From positions 132,298 through 196,297 of the forward strand of contig JBMYRH010000011.1 in the NCBI GenBank assembly GCA_049602155.1: a stretch of 64,000 nucleotides of DNA. Reading direction: 5' to 3'. A model generated the notes under the pieces. That model did no database searches and had not been told where the DNA came from. It saw only the letters and a program-made list of their open reading frames with translations. The stretch comes from JBMYRH01 sp049602155. Lineage in GTDB: Bacteria > Myxococcota_A > UBA9042 > PHBI01 > JBMYRH01. The translations under genes were made by a program, and so were the position numbers. Shown here in pieces: positions 32,690 through 42,080 of the stretch; within the stretch, counting starts at the first letter, position 1; the number at the start of each line of letters is the position of its first letter.

Positions 32690-34423
32690 ATGCGACGGAT
32701 CACGGTACTTTGTTTAATGGCCAGCTTGATGCTGGTCGGGATCGGGCAGGCGAGCGCTGTGCCGGTGTTCATGTGTACGGAAGACAGTCAGTGCCCTGAT
32801 GACCAGCTGTGCGTCGACGGGGCCTGCAAACTCCCATGTGCAAGCGACGACGACTGCGGTGACGATGAGCACTGCGTCAGTGGTGGCGACAAGGACAAGA
32901 TGGAGCCGATGCCAGAGCCGGCCCCATGCCCTCCCGATGATGAGGAGTGTGAGGAGGAGACGCCGGAGGCTCCGCCCGAGGAGGCGTCCCCCAGCTTCTG
33001 CGAGCCTGCGCCGACGTCCTGCAACAGTGACGCGGACTGCAACGACGGTGAGTACTGCGCTTTCGGCCCGACCTCGGGCTCGTCTGCTGGCAGCTCCGGA
33101 GGCCTCCCCGCAGACGGTGAGGGGAGCAGCGGCTCTGGAGGCAGCTCCCCTAGCCCTGGGAGTGACGAGGGCGACGACGACAACGCGGAAGAGGCGCCAG
33201 CCATGCCTATCTCCGAAGCGCCTGAGGGCATCTGCCTGCCAGGGAGCGGCGGCTGGGAGTCCGAGTGTGAGACGGATGAGGACTGCCCCGTGGGGATGCT
33301 CTGCGAGGAGCTCGGCATCATGGAGACACCAATTGGCGCCCCCAGCTGTATCTGCCCCGAGGGCGAGCAAGACTGTGACTGTGGCGAAGAGGGAGACCTC
33401 CCCGCCGGTGAGCCTGAGGCCTTCTACGGCTGCGTCCCCGCGCCCTGTGACACCGACGCCGACTGCGCAGGCGACTTCGTGTGCCTGACCGAGACCTGGG
33501 AGGAGTGCGCCCCGACGATGTCGAGCCCTCCAGCCCCGATGATGCCCGACTGCGATCCTGACGACCCCGAGTGCAAGCCGGGAGAGGGCAGCGACAATGA
33601 CGAGGGCATGGGCGGCTCCGAAGGGACCCCCGGCGGCGAGGGAGACTGCCAGACGGTCACCGAGAGCTACTGCGTGCCGCCTTACTTAGCGCCATGCGAG
33701 GCAGATGCCGACTGCGGTGCAGGGTTCAGCTGTGTGGAAGAGGAGAGCTGTGGCTGCGAGGATAGCGCCACGGACTCGGCCACATCCGACCCCAGCGAGG
33801 GGCCTAACAGCCTCCCCGACGAGGAGCCCCAAGACGATGACGAGGGCGGCACCGATGACGGCGAGGGCCGCGACAGCGGTGAGTCCAACTGCGAGTGCGT
33901 GCCCACCGGCGAGATGATCTGTGAGCTTGAGGACCTGCCCTGCACCGAAGACGCGGACTGCGAGATCGAGGGCTGGTCCTGCCGACTCATCCCCTCCATG
34001 AGCGCTTGCTACTTCGATGAGGAGACAAACGAAGAGGTCTGCAGCGACGAGGAGACCTCCGAGGGCCAATGCGTCCCACCCTACTGGGGGGGGGGCGGCA
34101 TGGGCGGCTTTGACAGTGCGGACATGGCCGCTAGCGCGGAAGCGACAGGTGCGGACGACGAGGCTCAGGGTCCTCAGCCTGGTGACGCAAACGATGAAGA
34201 GGAGACCGGCACGCCCACTGATAGCGCGGCCGGCGACGGCAGCGGTGACGGCAACAGCGGCGCCCCTGCGGACGGAGAACTCGACGGTGACGATGCAGAC
34301 GGTGACACCGAAGACGAGGGCGGCTGCCAAGGAGGCTCATCCTCCCATGGTGGCTTCATCGGCCTGATGTTGCTCGCGATGGCCGTGCTCACCCGGCGAG
34401 AGCGGGTGACGACAGCGTCGTAG
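32690..34423 (+). CDS. Acidic Cys-rich secreted protein with MYXO-CTERM-like anchor
   Basis: 577 residues from ATG 32690; AGGAGAAG lies six to thirteen bases upstream. Signal peptide GIGQASAVPVFM. The protein alternates small disulfide units of the form CxxDxxCxxGxxC (CTEDSQCPDDQLCVDGAC, CETDEDCPVGMLCEE) with long acidic Ser/Gly/Asp/Glu linkers. The end GFIGLMLLAMAVLTRRERV after GGCQGGSS is a MYXO-CTERM-like sorting tag. The net charge is strongly negative. A sigma-54-like promoter lies upstream, so expression may be tied to an enhancer-binding protein, as for many myxobacterial developmental genes. Confidence 0.8.
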   Translation: MRRITVLCLMASLMLVGIGQASAVPVFMCTEDSQCPDDQLCVDGACKLPCASDDDCGDDEHCVSGGDKDKMEPMPEPAPCPPDDEECEEETPEAPPEEASPSFCEPAPTSCNSDADCNDGEYCAFGPTSGSSAGSSGGLPADGEGSSGSGGSSPSPGSDEGDDDNAEEAPAMPISEAPEGICLPGSGGWESECETDEDCPVGMLCEELGIMETPIGAPSCICPEGEQDCDCGEEGDLPAGEPEAFYGCVPAPCDTDADCAGDFVCLTETWEECAPTMSSPPAPMMPDCDPDDPECKPGEGSDNDEGMGGSEGTPGGEGDCQTVTESYCVPPYLAPCEADADCGAGFSCVEEESCGCEDSATDSATSDPSEGPNSLPDEEPQDDDEGGTDDGEGRDSGESNCECVPTGEMICELEDLPCTEDADCEIEGWSCRLIPSMSACYFDEETNEEVCSDEETSEGQCVPPYWGGGGMGGFDSADMAASAEATGADDEAQGPQPGDANDEEETGTPTDSAAGDGSGDGNSGAPADGELDGDDADGDTEDEGGCQGGSSSHGGFIGLMLLAMAVLTRRERVTTAS

Positions 34424-34438
34424 AGCGTCGATAAGGTA

Positions 34439-34511
34439 GCCTCGGCGACATGATGCGTTGCCGAGGCGGCCAGGACTCAAGGGCTCGTGATGCACAGCGT
34501 CACGGGCCCTT
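34439..34511. terminator. Two hairpins between convergent genes (bidirectional terminator)
   Basis: First hairpin 34439-34467: arms GCCTCGGC and GCCGAGGC, 13-base loop. Second hairpin 34479-34511: AAGGGC-U-CGUGA paired with UCACG-G-GCCCUU, 9-base loop, followed by T-rich CTT. They sit between the stop of the Cys-rich gene and the stop of the EAL gene, so they probably terminate both. Confidence 0.75.
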
Positions 34512-34546
34512 CTTGCGTCTGGTTGCCCGCCCCTGGCGCGCGACTG

Positions 34547-35776
34547 CTAGCTCTCAGCGACTGGCAATGGCTGCCCAAGCAGCGGCAAAACGTCGTCTAC
34601 AGGCAGCGGGCGGCTCATGTAATATCCTTGCCCGAAGTCGCACTTCATCTCGGCGAGGATCGCCAACTGCTCGGGCTCTTCAATGCCCTCGGCGACGATC
34701 TGCATGTCCATGTTGTGGGCCATCGACACGATCGCCCCAACGATGGCGGCCCCACGGTCGCTCTCACTCATCTGCGTGACGAAGGCTCGGTCGATCTTCA
34801 ACACGTCGATGGGGAAGTAGAGCAAGTAGCTCAGGCTCGAGTAGCCCGTCCCAAAGTCATCCAAGGCGACCGAGGTCCCCATCTCGCGACAACGCTCAAC
34901 CCAATGTCTTGATGACCCGTAGCTCATCAAGAGGGTCTCGGTGATCTCAAGTTTCACCTGAGCGGGGTTGATCTGCGCCGTTTGCATAATCTCAGCGGCC
35001 TCTTCGATGAAGCCGGGCTCGCTGAACTGACGCCCAGAGACGTTGATGCTCATGAAGAGCGGCTGAGCGTCTGGATCGACGGCCGATGCAGCGTCCTGCA
35101 ACCGCTTGAGGTTCCGACACGCCTCCTGCATCACCCAGCGGCCGATCGGCACGATGAGGTCGGTCTCCTCAGCGACAGGGATGAAGTCCCCTGGAGAGAC
35201 GAAGCCACGCTCGCTATGGAACCAGCGAATCAGCGCCTCGAAGCCGGCGATGTGACCGGTGCCCGCGTGAGTAATCGGCTGAAAGTAGAGCTTGAATTCG
35301 TCTTTCTCAAGGGCCTCGCGCAGCTCGCCCTCCATCTTGATCTTATCGATCGCGCCCAGGTGAGCCACGTTGATCCCAAGCGGGGGCGTGACCGAGGGGT
35401 TTCCCTCCTCGACGTTCTGACCTTTGAAGCGCCGCAGTTCGCGCCGATAGCGGGCCAGCATCTCGTTGAGCAACAGGCGCAAGACGGGATCGGCTTGCTC
35501 CATACGCCCCGCGAGCTGGTCTCGGGTGATCACCGTCGCCGTCGTCGGCACGATGGCCAGAGCGCTGGCCGAGCGCGGCGCGTTGTCGAGCAGGGCCATA
35601 TCGCCAAGGATATCCCCGGGGCCGAGGATGCGAAGCACGACACGCTCACCGCTGTAGTGCGTAAAGATCTCCACCTTGCCCTGCTCGATCAGGTAGGCGT
35701 GGGTTCCTGCCTCACCGCCCTGAAATATTTCAGCGCCAGCAGGAAAAACAACGCGCCCGGTTTCCTTCTTTCTCAT
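34547..35776 (-). CDS. Cyclic-nucleotide-binding-domain / EAL-domain c-di-GMP phosphodiesterase
   Basis: 409 residues from ATG 35776; upstream in-frame ATGs at 35815 and 35818 are alternatives. Residues about 5-120 form a CRP-like cNMP-binding domain (FQGGEAGTHAYLIEQGKVEI, GPGDILGDMALLDNAPR). Residues about 150-405 form an EAL domain with all catalytic positions visible: GFEALIRW, SINVSGRQF, KLEITETLL, LDDFGTGYSSLSYL, LKIDRAFV, EGIEEPEQL and CDFGQGYYMSRPL. It should hydrolyse c-di-GMP to pGpG, with activity gated by cAMP or another ligand. No GGDEF domain is present. Confidence 0.92.
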   Translation of the reverse strand: MRKKETGRVVFPAGAEIFQGGEAGTHAYLIEQGKVEIFTHYSGERVVLRILGPGDILGDMALLDNAPRSASALAIVPTTATVITRDQLAGRMEQADPVLRLLLNEMLARYRRELRRFKGQNVEEGNPSVTPPLGINVAHLGAIDKIKMEGELREALEKDEFKLYFQPITHAGTGHIAGFEALIRWFHSERGFVSPGDFIPVAEETDLIVPIGRWVMQEACRNLKRLQDAASAVDPDAQPLFMSINVSGRQFSEPGFIEEAAEIMQTAQINPAQVKLEITETLLMSYGSSRHWVERCREMGTSVALDDFGTGYSSLSYLLYFPIDVLKIDRAFVTQMSESDRGAAIVGAIVSMAHNMDMQIVAEGIEEPEQLAILAEMKCDFGQGYYMSRPLPVDDVLPLLGQPLPVAES

Positions 35777-35992
35777 GTCGGTCGTCTCGTTCAGCGATGC
35801 TCGGTGAGCCGGCATCATACCCCATCTTCGTATCACCGCTAGCGCACAGCATAGGGTTCATGCCGAAAGGGCAATGCCGGCGAAGTTACCGATCGGCCCT
35901 AGGCCATGCGTCTGGAGTGTGATACGCCCGTCGACACTGGATCTACGACCTCTTTGGTCCGTATTGAAAACGCCCTGATAAGGAGACCACTG

Positions 35993-36913
35993 ATGAGCGC
36001 CGATAACCCCGTGAACGCCCGCATCGAAGAGATGATCGGCTCCAGCCGGATCTTCCTCTTCATGAAGGGCAACAAGAGCTTCCCTCAGTGCGGCTTCTCC
36101 GGTTCGATGGTCGGCATCCTCGATGAGCTCGGGGTCGACTTCGAGACCTTCGATGTACTCAAGGATCCGGAGATTCGCCAGGGCATCAAGACCTTCAGCG
36201 ATTGGCCTACTATCCCTCAGCTCTACATCGACCAAGAGTTCGTCGGCGGCAGCGACATCGTCCGTCAAATGTCGGGGACAGGAGAGCTACACAAGATGCT
36301 CGGCATCGAGGTCGTCGAGGTTGAACCTCCGACCATCACAATCACCGATAACGCCAAGGCGGCCATTGAGGGCGCCATGGAAGGCGAACAAGGCGTCCTG
36401 CGCCTCATGATCTCCACGCGCTTTCAGTACCAAATGGGCTTTGGTCCTGCTGAGGCCGGAGACTTCGCGGTGACCTCGAACGGGGTCACGGTGCAGATCG
36501 ACCGTGGCAGCGCGAAGCGGGCCAACGGCATGACCATCGACTTCCAGGACGGACCGCAGGGGGGGATCATGATCGACAACCCCAACGAGCCCGCGAAGGT
36601 CAAGCAGATGTCCGTCGGCGAGCTCAAGGCGGCCCAGGACGCCGGCGACGACCTGAAGCTCTACGACGTCCGCACCGATGAGGAGCGCGAGATCGCCACC
36701 ATCGCGGGCGCAGTTCACCTGACCCCAGCGGCGATGGATGAGCTGATGGCGCTGCCCAAAGACACCACCTTGGTCTTTCACTGCCACCACGGCGGTCGCA
36801 GCCAAGCAGCCGCTCAAGAGTTCGTGAGCCGCGGCTTCCAGAAGGTCTACAACCTGGTCGGCGGCATCGACGGCTGGTCGACACAGATCGATCCCTCAGT
36901 GCCCCGCTACTAA
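35993..36913 (+). CDS. Monothiol glutaredoxin / A-type-like / rhodanese fusion
   Basis: 306 residues from ATG 35993 with AAGGAGA upstream. Residues 1-100: Grx4-like domain with GNKSFPQCGFSGSMV and WPTIPQLYIDQEFVGGSD. Residues about 112-205: an A-type (IscA/HesB-like) fold, ITDNAKAAIEGAM and GMTIDFQDGPQGGIMIDNPN, but the three cluster-binding Cys are missing. Residues about 210-306: rhodanese with LYDVRTDEERE and catalytic loop VFHCHHGGRSQ. CGFS glutaredoxins carry a [2Fe-2S] cluster shared with BolA, and a bolA gene follows 26 bases later, then sufT. The protein is probably a cytosolic Fe-S trafficking and sulfur-handling hub. Confidence 0.9.
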   Translation: MSADNPVNARIEEMIGSSRIFLFMKGNKSFPQCGFSGSMVGILDELGVDFETFDVLKDPEIRQGIKTFSDWPTIPQLYIDQEFVGGSDIVRQMSGTGELHKMLGIEVVEVEPPTITITDNAKAAIEGAMEGEQGVLRLMISTRFQYQMGFGPAEAGDFAVTSNGVTVQIDRGSAKRANGMTIDFQDGPQGGIMIDNPNEPAKVKQMSVGELKAAQDAGDDLKLYDVRTDEEREIATIAGAVHLTPAAMDELMALPKDTTLVFHCHHGGRSQAAAQEFVSRGFQKVYNLVGGIDGWSTQIDPSVPRY

Positions 36914-36939
36914 ACCACGCAACGCCAGGAGGAGCAGGT

Positions 36940-37206
36940 ATGTCGCTTATGAATGCAGCCGGTGGCTCACTCACAGAGGCTGTCGAGGCCGCCATCATGG
37001 AGGCCCTCGGAGAGGGCTCAACCGTTGAGGTGAATGGCGGAGGCGGCCACTTCACCATCCGCACCGTGTCACCCGCGTTCGAAGGCAAAGGCCTCTTGGC
37101 AAAGAAGCGCTTGGTGTTGCGCGCTGTGGCGCCCTTCATGGATGGGGATAACGCCCCTGTTCACGCCATCGACAGCCTTGAAACTCTGACCCCTGACGAG
37201 GCGTAA
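36940..37206 (+). CDS. BolA-family protein
   Basis: An 88-residue protein from ATG 36940, GGAGGAG upstream. It has the BolA fold: TEAVEAAIMEALGEGSTVEV, GGGGHFTIRTVSPAFEG and the C-terminal VHAIDSLETLTP with the invariant His. BolA proteins bind the [2Fe-2S] cluster of CGFS glutaredoxins, which fits the upstream fusion. Its stop overlaps the sufT start by one base. Confidence 0.9.
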   Translation: MSLMNAAGGSLTEAVEAAIMEALGEGSTVEVNGGGGHFTIRTVSPAFEGKGLLAKKRLVLRAVAPFMDGDNAPVHAIDSLETLTPDEA

Positions 37207-37772
37207 TGCACGGCGGCGGCACGATGTATGAGGAGACGACGTTCACGCGTGACTGCGACGTCGTCGTCATCCCCGATGGCTATGAGACGACCATCCCTGA
37301 AGGAGCCATCGGCTTCATCACGCAGATCTTAGGCGGCAACTTCACCGTCCAGATGACCAACGGCTACTTGGTCCGCGTCGCGGGCAAAGACGCCGAGGCC
37401 ATCGGGCGCGAGGTCGAGGCCCCACCGGCGGCGATCGTCGACGACGACGGCAACGTGGTCGTCAATTCCGAGACCGTCTGGGCGCGCCTGCGGACATGCT
37501 TCGACCCCGAGATCCCCGTCAACATCGTCGACCTTGGTCTCGTCTACGAATGCGAGGTCGAGGAGGCGGAAGAGGAGACCTACAAGGTCATGGTCCGAAT
37601 GACACTGACCGCACCCGGCTGCGGCATGGGGCAGGTCCTCGTCGATGACGTCACCTACGCGGTGAAGAACATCCCAGGGGTCATCGACACCGACGTCGAC
37701 TTGGTCTTCGATCCCGCCTGGAACCCGGACCTCATGACCGAGGCCGCCAAGCTCGAGCTCGGCCTGATGTAG
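37206..37772 (+). CDS. sufT: SufT-like Fe-S cluster maturation protein (DUF59)
   Basis: 188 residues. The N-terminal SufT-specific region (DVVVIPDGYETTIPEG, TQILGGNFTVQMTNGYLVR) precedes a MIP18/DUF59 domain with VDLGLVYECEVEE, MTLTAPGCGMGQVL (conserved Cys) and VDLVFDPAWNPDLMTE. SufT assists maturation of Fe-S enzymes in bacteria. It closes the Grx-A-type-rhodanese / BolA / SufT operon. Start by overlap TAATG with bolA; a second ATG at 37224 is possible. Confidence 0.92.
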   Translation: MHGGGTMYEETTFTRDCDVVVIPDGYETTIPEGAIGFITQILGGNFTVQMTNGYLVRVAGKDAEAIGREVEAPPAAIVDDDGNVVVNSETVWARLRTCFDPEIPVNIVDLGLVYECEVEEAEEETYKVMVRMTLTAPGCGMGQVLVDDVTYAVKNIPGVIDTDVDLVFDPAWNPDLMTEAAKLELGLM

Positions 37773-37825
37773 CGACGACGACGCCGCGCTGTCACGCCCG
37801 CTATGATGGTGTAGGCTCGGCCGTG

Positions 37826-39289
37826 ATGACCGACTCACTCCCTTCCCTGCGCGCCGGCTTGACCCTGGCTGAAGACGCCATCGTCGATACGGCGCTCGCC
37901 AGACGCTTGCGCCTAGACCGGAGCTTCCTCGCGGTCGCCTCCGCCCTTCCTGGATCGACCGACGACGTGGTCGCCCGCACGGAGCTGGAGCCCGCCTTGG
38001 TGACGCGCATCGTCGCCGCGCTCGACACGCACCATCTGCTCGACACCGAGGAAGCGCGCACCCACCTGAGAGAGGCAACCGCCACCCAAGCGACCCTCGC
38101 CCAGGACCCCGACACCGTCCCACTCATCATCCGTGACGACGCCGCCTTCACCTGCACGCAGTGCGGCTCGTGTTGCGGCGGACACAACATTGGCCCCGTC
38201 TTGCCCGACACCCTTGAGGCGCTCTCGCCCCACATGGCAGCGCTCGCCACCAAGGCGCGGCTCATCGACAGCCCGTTTTACTCACTGCCATCGGATGACG
38301 AGGACCCCAGCGTGCTCTGCCGCACCCAAGACGGCTGGTGCGTCTTCCTCGATGACGACCGAAAGTGCACCATCCACGGCGCCCTGGGTGGACCAGCCAA
38401 GCCGCGGGTGTGCCAACTCTTCCCCTGGGAGTTCCGGGCCACCCCAGAGGGGATCGTGGTCACGGTCTCAAACGAGTGTCGCGGATTCGCAGAGGCGCGT
38501 CAGGGTCAGCCTGTCACCGAGCGCGCTGACGCACTCCGGCGTCTACTGCACCTGATCCCCGCGGGGCACCTCGGCGCGCTCAAGCCCCGTCCAGCGCTGC
38601 GCCCGGGAGCCATCATCTCATTCGCTCAATGGGCCGAGCACCTCGAGACCCTCCATGACGCGATCGACGCCCATCCAAGCCACCCAAGCGCGGCGCTCTT
38701 GGCCATGAGAGACGCGCTACACAGCCGCCCTGGTCCCCGAGAGGACCCGGAGCTCCTCGACGACCTAGAGAGCCTCTGCGCCGCCATAAGACAGCGACTG
38801 CAAGAGGTCATCGAGCGCTCAGCCGCCTCATCGGAGGCGGTCGTGGTGCGCCACACGGGGGTCACCTTGCTGTCCGAAGCCCTCGACGCGATGCCGCTGC
38901 ACCTCAGACGCAGCCTCTTGCCCCTCGACCGGCGAGACCAAGGCGAGCTCTTCACGGCGCTGATGCATCAACGGTTGGCGAGCCACGAGCTGCTCGACGC
39001 CACGAGCGCCGTCCACGGGCTCGCCTGGCTGACCTTTGGGTGGCTCGTGGGGAGGGCCTCGGCCATTCACCGGGCCCAGCAGGTCAAGCGTCGCCACCTG
39101 GTCAGCCAAGACCTCGTCGACGCGACGGCGCCTATCACCTTCGTCTTGCGCGCTGGACGAGTCCGCGCGGCGCTGCGACCCTTTGATGACGCGGTCCTCG
39201 ATCTCTTCGGTCGCCGATTGGGCGCGCTCATCACCCTTGGCACCGCCTCGAGGATGAACGAATCCCCCCTTGAGCTGCACGCCTCCTAA
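37826..39289 (+). CDS. YkgJ-type Cys-cluster protein, long form
   Basis: 487 residues; the adjacent GTG at 37823 is an alternative start. After a 105-residue helical N-terminal part comes a YkgJ (zinc- or iron-chelating) cluster: AFTCTQCGSCCGGHNIGP, CVFLDDDRKCTIHGALG and PRVCQLFPWEF, then CRGFAEA. The remaining 270 residues are helical with no recognised motif. YkgJ-like domains also occur in FliB-type methylases. A related cluster is fused to an AAA+ ATPase at 53608, which makes the neighbourhood unusual. The metal is unknown. It ends 9 bases before a GST gene. Confidence 0.8.
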   Translation: MTDSLPSLRAGLTLAEDAIVDTALARRLRLDRSFLAVASALPGSTDDVVARTELEPALVTRIVAALDTHHLLDTEEARTHLREATATQATLAQDPDTVPLIIRDDAAFTCTQCGSCCGGHNIGPVLPDTLEALSPHMAALATKARLIDSPFYSLPSDDEDPSVLCRTQDGWCVFLDDDRKCTIHGALGGPAKPRVCQLFPWEFRATPEGIVVTVSNECRGFAEARQGQPVTERADALRRLLHLIPAGHLGALKPRPALRPGAIISFAQWAEHLETLHDAIDAHPSHPSAALLAMRDALHSRPGPREDPELLDDLESLCAAIRQRLQEVIERSAASSEAVVVRHTGVTLLSEALDAMPLHLRRSLLPLDRRDQGELFTALMHQRLASHELLDATSAVHGLAWLTFGWLVGRASAIHRAQQVKRRHLVSQDLVDATAPITFVLRAGRVRAALRPFDDAVLDLFGRRLGALITLGTASRMNESPLELHAS

Positions 39290-39298
39290 GGAGCCCTT

Positions 39299-39889
39299 AT
39301 GCGATTACATTGGTACGGTTCGACGAACCCACAGAAGGTCCGCCTCGCCCTCGAGGAGCTCAACCTGGACTACGAACTCATCTCCTTGGACTTGGTGAAG
39401 GGCGCCCACAAGCAAGCCGACTACTTGGCACTGCACCCTCGAGGTAAGGCGCCCGCCCTTGAGATCGATGGAGGCGTCTGCTGGGAGTCCAACGCAGCCA
39501 TCGAGTACCTCGCGATGCGCGAAGGCAGGCTGTGGCCATCGGAGCCCAAAGCGCTCACTGAGGCGCTCTCGTTGATGCATATGGAGTCGAGCGCCTTTCA
39601 AGATCTCGCCGGGGTGTACTACTTCAACCGCGTCGTCTTGCCCCAAGTCGGCAGAGAGGGAGACCCCGAGCGGGTCGCCAAGGCCGCAAAGAAGCTCAAT
39701 AAGCTCCTGACCGTCCTCGAGGACCGCCTCGAAGGCGGTGACTATCTGCTTGGAGACTTCTCCTTGGTCGACTGCGCCTATGCCCCGTGGCTGCCTGTGC
39801 TCGACCTCGAGGGCCACCCCAACGTCCTGGCTTGGCGCGCCCGACTGATGGCGCGCACCAGCTGGGCGGCGTGTGAATTCAGCTACTAA
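39299..39889 (+). CDS. Glutathione S-transferase family protein
   Basis: 196 residues. Thioredoxin-like N-terminal domain with WYGSTNPQKVRLALEELN and LHPRGKAPALEIDGG then ESNAAIEYLA; helical C-terminal domain with GDYLLGDFSLVDCAYAPWLP containing the N-capping Asp motif. ATG 39299 has AGGAG upstream. The substrate is not predictable; detoxification or thiol transfer is likely. It is probably cotranscribed with the YkgJ-type gene. Confidence 0.9.
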   Translation: MRLHWYGSTNPQKVRLALEELNLDYELISLDLVKGAHKQADYLALHPRGKAPALEIDGGVCWESNAAIEYLAMREGRLWPSEPKALTEALSLMHMESSAFQDLAGVYYFNRVVLPQVGREGDPERVAKAAKKLNKLLTVLEDRLEGGDYLLGDFSLVDCAYAPWLPVLDLEGHPNVLAWRARLMARTSWAACEFSY

Positions 39890-40051
39890 GCGCGCGGTTT
39901 TCATCCACAGGCAGGGCGACGAGCACAGCACGCGCCCCCAAAGAAGCCCCAAGCGCACCGCAGGTTGGATGGCCGTTGAGGCGCCCCGCTCCTCCCCGAC
40001 GGCTTTTCGGTACGCGCCAGACAAGTTAACCTCGGTGCCCCTCAGCCCAAG

Positions 40052-41575
40052 GTGGCCCACCTGCTCTGCCCGGCCTGTCAACATGTGCATGACTCACCCG
40101 TGGAGACGTGCGCCAACTGTGGTGCGGAGACCCGACTCGCAGGGAGACTGACCCTCTTGGAGCTCCTCGGTGAGGGCGGGTCAAGCCGGACCTACCGGGC
40201 CTATGATGGGTCCGCCGAGCGCGAAGTCGCGCTGAAGATCCTCGACATCTCACAGATGACGGATTGGAAGCGCCTAGAGCTCTTCAAGAGGCAGCACACC
40301 ATCCTCTCGAGCCTGACCCTCAGCGGCGTGCCCAGGGCCTACGGGATGTTCGAGGCCTCTGTCGCGGGTGGCTCACAGTGGTGCTTTGAGCAAGAGCTCA
40401 TCGCGGGCGAAAGTCTACAATCAGTCATCGACGGAGGGCGGCGATTTACAGAGGTCGAAGCCACTGACCTCTTCGAAGACCTCCTTGAGACCTTAGCGGC
40501 GCTCCACGCCCTGTCTCCCCCGTTGATTCATCGGGACATCAAGCCATCGAACCTCATCTTGAGCCCAGAAGACACGCTGGTGCTGATCGACTTCGACACC
40601 GCCACAGGCGACGATCAGAGCGCCTTCAAGCGTGACGCGACGCTGGTCGGGACTGCGGGCTTTGTCCCCCTGGAGCAGCTCGCGGGGCAGGCCACGCCGG
40701 CCAGCGACCTCTACGCCGCGGCGATGACCCTGGTCGCGATCCTCAGCAGGCGCCCAGTAACCGACCTGCCCGTCGAAGGGGGGCGGGTTCGATTCGCAGA
40801 TGCCATCGCGATAAGCGCGACGCTCGGCGACGTCCTTACACGCCAACTCTCACCAGCAGCCGAAGACCGCTTTCAGAGCGCTCAGGCGGTCCTAGGCGCC
40901 CTTAAGGGCACGTCCTCCATCACCCCACTCCCCGCCGGCAAGTCTCCAAGTAAACGCGTGACTAAGGTCCGCCTGTGGCTCCTCCTCGCCTGTGTCATCA
41001 TCCTCCCTTGCGGCTACTTCGTGGAGACCTACCGCGCATCGGAGGTCACCGCTGAGCGTGCGATCATCCCCGCCGCGGTCCCCTTAGGCGGCACGACCGT
41101 CAAGGTCCTGAAAGGAACACGAGCCTTCATCGCCTCGCTGCCCATCGTATGGGCGTCACAAGCACCCAAAGTCTCCTCTCAACGCCATGAACGCTCCCCC
41201 GCACAAGCGCTAGGGGGCGTCCCCGACGTGTGGCCAGCGCACCTAGACGCCCGAGCGGCCTGGACGCCGCAGTGGCAAGACGCCGGCTACGAGAGCGTCG
41301 TGGTGGGGTTCAGTCCAGCGCCTATGGCCGCCGGAATCGTCGTCTTCGAGAGCTTGAACCCCGGCGCGATCTATCGACTCTCCATCGAGGAGGGGGGAGA
41401 GACGCTCGCCTTATGGGAGCGACGCGGACCCACCCCGGTCGTGAGCCCTGGGGAGGTGCTCGCGTTCCAGCTGTCAAAGCCGCGTCCTATCGGCCGCTTA
41501 ACAATCACCTTGGACACCCGCCTGGTCCCTGGGTTTAACGCCCTAGACGCGGTGGGGCTAATCCCGAAGGACTGA
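40052..41575 (+). CDS. Membrane-bound Ser/Thr kinase with N-terminal zinc ribbon and DFD motif
   Basis: 507 residues from GTG 40052, start uncertain. N-terminal zinc ribbon LLCPACQHVH then CANCGAE. Kinase domain with GEGGSSRTYRAYDG, VALKILD, HRDIKPSNLIL and LIDFDTATG, where the usual DFG is DFD; GTAGFVPLEQLAG follows instead of a classic APE segment. A transmembrane helix (LWLLLACVIILPCGYFV) separates the kinase from an external domain of about 190 residues. The Lys and the HRD Asp are present, so activity is possible but the changed DFG needs attention. Confidence 0.82.
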   Translation: MAHLLCPACQHVHDSPVETCANCGAETRLAGRLTLLELLGEGGSSRTYRAYDGSAEREVALKILDISQMTDWKRLELFKRQHTILSSLTLSGVPRAYGMFEASVAGGSQWCFEQELIAGESLQSVIDGGRRFTEVEATDLFEDLLETLAALHALSPPLIHRDIKPSNLILSPEDTLVLIDFDTATGDDQSAFKRDATLVGTAGFVPLEQLAGQATPASDLYAAAMTLVAILSRRPVTDLPVEGGRVRFADAIAISATLGDVLTRQLSPAAEDRFQSAQAVLGALKGTSSITPLPAGKSPSKRVTKVRLWLLLACVIILPCGYFVETYRASEVTAERAIIPAAVPLGGTTVKVLKGTRAFIASLPIVWASQAPKVSSQRHERSPAQALGGVPDVWPAHLDARAAWTPQWQDAGYESVVVGFSPAPMAAGIVVFESLNPGAIYRLSIEEGGETLALWERRGPTPVVSPGEVLAFQLSKPRPIGRLTITLDTRLVPGFNALDAVGLIPKD

Positions 41576-41582
41576 GGGACGG

Positions 41583-42080
41583 TCAGTCGCCCCCGCGCCC
41601 CTGACGCGCGCGGTGGTCGGCGAGATCTAGCCGTGTGATCGCCCCCATCACTGACACCGCCGCGAAGAGGCCCACCAAGCCTCCGAGAGCGACGATCACG
41701 CTGCCTGAAAAGGCCCCCCATCGACCATCCATCCCGGGCGCGCCGCTAAAGAAGAGGGTCAGCATCCACCCGAACCCGACCAAGCACAACGCCAGGCAGA
41801 GCAACGCCACTGTGCCCGCCCAGATACGCTGAGGCCTTCTGGGATCCTCGACCGGCGGATCGTTTCGTGGTGTAGCGGGTTCAAGAGGCGGAGCCGAGCG
41901 CACGGCGACGACCATGAACACAAGCGCGAGGGTGACCACCACCCCAGCCGCGATTGCAGGCGCCACCCAGGCGTCCCAAGTCGCCCCCAGAGCCCAGGGG
42001 GTGTCATCGGACGACACACACAGGGCAGTCCCAATGACGACTGAAAACAACCACCCCGCGGTCAGCAACCAGCTGCGCAT
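41583..42080 (-). CDS. Four-helix membrane protein
   Basis: 165 residues from ATG 42080, overlapping the upstream stop as TGATG. Four hydrophobic segments lie near residues 5-26, 38-62, 87-112 and 125-150, for example GVVVTLALVFMVVAV and SVIVALGGLVGLFAAVSVMG. No family is recognised. It is the last gene of the eCIS-ATPase-like operon, so it may anchor or localise the system in the inner membrane. That is inference from position. Confidence 0.65.
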   Translation of the reverse strand: MRSWLLTAGWLFSVVIGTALCVSSDDTPWALGATWDAWVAPAIAAGVVVTLALVFMVVAVRSAPPLEPATPRNDPPVEDPRRPQRIWAGTVALLCLALCLVGFGWMLTLFFSGAPGMDGRWGAFSGSVIVALGGLVGLFAAVSVMGAITRLDLADHRARQGRGGD

